In this document: one piece after another, positions 62,880-64,000 of the stretch | How positions within the stretch are numbered: position 1 is the first letter of the stretch | How the letters are laid out: each line of letters begins with the position of its first letter | NCBI GenBank assembly: GCA_028817895.1 | Contig: JAPPOQ010000018.1 | Span: 30,714-94,713, forward strand | Source of the DNA: Ahrensia sp. | Lineage (GTDB): Bacteria > Pseudomonadota > Alphaproteobacteria > Rhizobiales > Rhizobiaceae | Direction of reading: 5' to 3' | DNA length: 64,000 bases | The notes under the pieces: model-generated | What the model saw: only the letters and a program-made list of their open reading frames with translations | Databases searched by the model: none | What the model was told of the DNA's origin: nothing | Translations under genes and position numbers: made by a program

Positions 62880-63868
62880 TATGGCATCTCCAGAATGATC
62901 TTGGGAGGCGCATTGCCTTCGTGGATGTCGAGAAAACTGCGCGCGCCATCGTCGAGCGGACGCAGTTCGATCCAGTCGCGATTTGAGAACAGGCCGCGCG
63001 TGAGCAGCTTCAAAGCCGCAGCGAAATCAGAACGTGTGTAGCAATAGGTGCCCGCAAAAGTGACTTCCTGCAATGTAAAATAGCGCGTATCGAGCCCGTC
63101 TCCGGCCTCCTGCAGACCGATATGGACGATTGTTCCGCCCGGCTTCACCAAGGACGAAGACGATCTTCGCGTGGCGGGCGACCCAACCGCATCGACAACC
63201 AATGCTGCGCTCTGCTCGGGCGGTCCTGCCTGCGCCGGATCATAGGCCTGACAGGCCACCGCCCGCTCCAGCACGGCACGGCGGCCCGCATTGAGTTCGG
63301 CAATCCACAGATCGCTACATCCCTGATCGGAAAGCACCATGGCAGTGAGCAAGCCAATTGCTCCGCCGCCCAGCACAACACATCGGCTTTCAGAGATGGG
63401 GCGTCTCAATGCCTTGCGTGCAACCTCCACCGCATGCACGCAGACCGCCAGCGGTTCCGCCAACGCCGCGTCTTGGAAAGATAGCGCATCGTCGATTAAG
63501 TAGAGATTTCGCTCGGCGATCGCGACCTTCTGCGCATAGGCCCCGGGTTTGAACATGCCGATCAGATCGCGATTGGGGCAGATGTGATCATCGCCCGCAA
63601 GGCAATTGTCGCATGATCCGCATGTCATGAGCGGGTTGATCGCCACGCGCTTTGCCGCATGGACGCCGCTTTGGGGAATGCCCACAGCTTCATGTCCCAA
63701 AATCATGGGCGGTACGCGGCGCGGGTCGTGACCGTGCCAGGCATGCATGTCCGACCCGCAGATGCCGCAATGGGTCACGTCGACAATGACCTCACCGGCC
63801 TTCGCCACCGGATCGGGTGCGTCGCGGATTTCGGACGCCATGGTGCCCGTGTAAAAAAGTGCTTTCAT
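62879..63868 (-). CDS. Zinc-binding alcohol dehydrogenase, MDR family (L-idonate/sorbitol dehydrogenase-like)
   Basis: A 329-residue medium-chain dehydrogenase. Catalytic-zinc ligands lie in CGICGSD and GHEAVG; the structural-zinc cysteines are in CGSCDNCLAGDDHIC; the Rossmann motif is LGGGAIGLLTAM with an acidic strand end (AELNAGRR). It acts on polyols or sugar acids, in keeping with denD and eda in the window. Length is slightly below the usual 340-350. TAGTG overlap links it to the sulfur transporter gene, an unexpected neighbour. Confidence 0.87.
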   Translation of the reverse strand: MKALFYTGTMASEIRDAPDPVAKAGEVIVDVTHCGICGSDMHAWHGHDPRRVPPMILGHEAVGIPQSGVHAAKRVAINPLMTCGSCDNCLAGDDHICPNRDLIGMFKPGAYAQKVAIAERNLYLIDDALSFQDAALAEPLAVCVHAVEVARKALRRPISESRCVVLGGGAIGLLTAMVLSDQGCSDLWIAELNAGRRAVLERAVACQAYDPAQAGPPEQSAALVVDAVGSPATRRSSSSLVKPGGTIVHIGLQEAGDGLDTRYFTLQEVTFAGTYCYTRSDFAAALKLLTRGLFSNRDWIELRPLDDGARSFLDIHEGNAPPKIILEMP

Positions 63869-63888
63869 CGAAGAAGACCGGGAGTGAC

Positions 63889-64000
63889 TAGAGCAAATCT
63901 CGCCCAGATTGAAGCGTTTGAGCGCAGGGAATTTGTGACCTGACTAGGCGCGTGCGACGCCGTGGTGCGGGCACCACAAGCTCGTGCGCAACACAGTCAG
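63889..64000. repeat. Dispersed 112-bp repeat, copy 2 (runs to the window edge)
   Basis: About 93 percent identical to 12543-12654 and in the same orientation, again directly upstream (20 bp) of a minus-strand start codon. The GTGGTGC-GG-GCACCAC dyad is kept at 63962-63977. It may continue beyond the window. Confidence 0.85.

Overview
The window looks like chromosomal DNA of an alphaproteobacterium, most likely of the order Hyphomicrobiales (Rhizobiales). The grounds are the PhaR/phasin pair, the cysQ-like / DUF4170 / waaA / lpxK order, the TakP-type TRAP transporter, and the strong use of GTG and TTG starts in tightly overlapping operons. Coding density is high, and I see no rRNA, tRNA, CRISPR array, insertion sequence or prophage. 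This placement is inferred from gene content and style; no marker gene was compared.

Layout. 1-10 kb is a polyhydroxyalkanoate (PHA) island. A minus-strand operon (ThDP enzyme, iron alcohol dehydrogenase, class III synthase PhaE and PhaC, fused CoA-transferase) faces a plus-strand phasin, the regulator PhaR and an alpha/beta hydrolase across a 300-bp control region holding a perfect 35-bp palindrome. 10-15.4 kb is envelope and housekeeping (lpxK, waaA, DUF4170, cysQ-like, pmbA), split by a dispersed repeat. 15.5-18.7 kb encodes a CPA2 antiporter and a MATE pump. 18.7-34.3 kb is a long minus-strand acid-uptake and activation region: two adenylate-forming CoA ligases flank a complete Liv-type ABC transporter, with DUF2332 and an indolepyruvate:ferredoxin oxidoreductase upstream. 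34.4-41.3 kb is one TRAP locus with one TakP-like binding protein followed by two permease pairs. 41.6-45.5 kb holds a glutamine-amidotransferase-like hydrolase and a cobalt-type nitrile hydratase set with an extra gene between its subunits, plus an amidase. 45.5-48.2 kb is a bufferin operon (DUF2282 precursor, DUF692 enzyme, DUF2063 partner, DoxX), a copper-buffering RiPP system. 48.3-55 kb holds an 8-oxoguanine-deaminase-like enzyme, a LacI regulator, erythronate/sugar-acid dehydrogenases and an aminotransferase. 55-58.5 kb is eda-modABC with a TRAP-type binding protein coupled to modC. 58.5-64 kb holds a muramidase, mmsA, a sulfide-detoxification set (persulfide dioxygenase-like MBL plus two YeeE/YedE half-transporters) and a zinc dehydrogenase. 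The window ends inside a second copy of the dispersed repeat.

The points that most deserve a second look are: (i) a palindromic repeat inserted exactly in the livG/livH junction, which duplicated 18 bp and left an in-frame 34-codon bridge with TGATG stop/start overlaps at both ends; (ii) the bufferin operon running straight into a nitrile-pathway amidase; (iii) the P-Q-M-Q-M TRAP locus with a large coiled-coil tail on one permease; (iv) the 35-bp operator between the two PHA transcription units; (v) the 112-bp repeat with a degenerate inverted arm; and (vi) the MmcQ/YjbR gene inside the nitrile hydratase operon.
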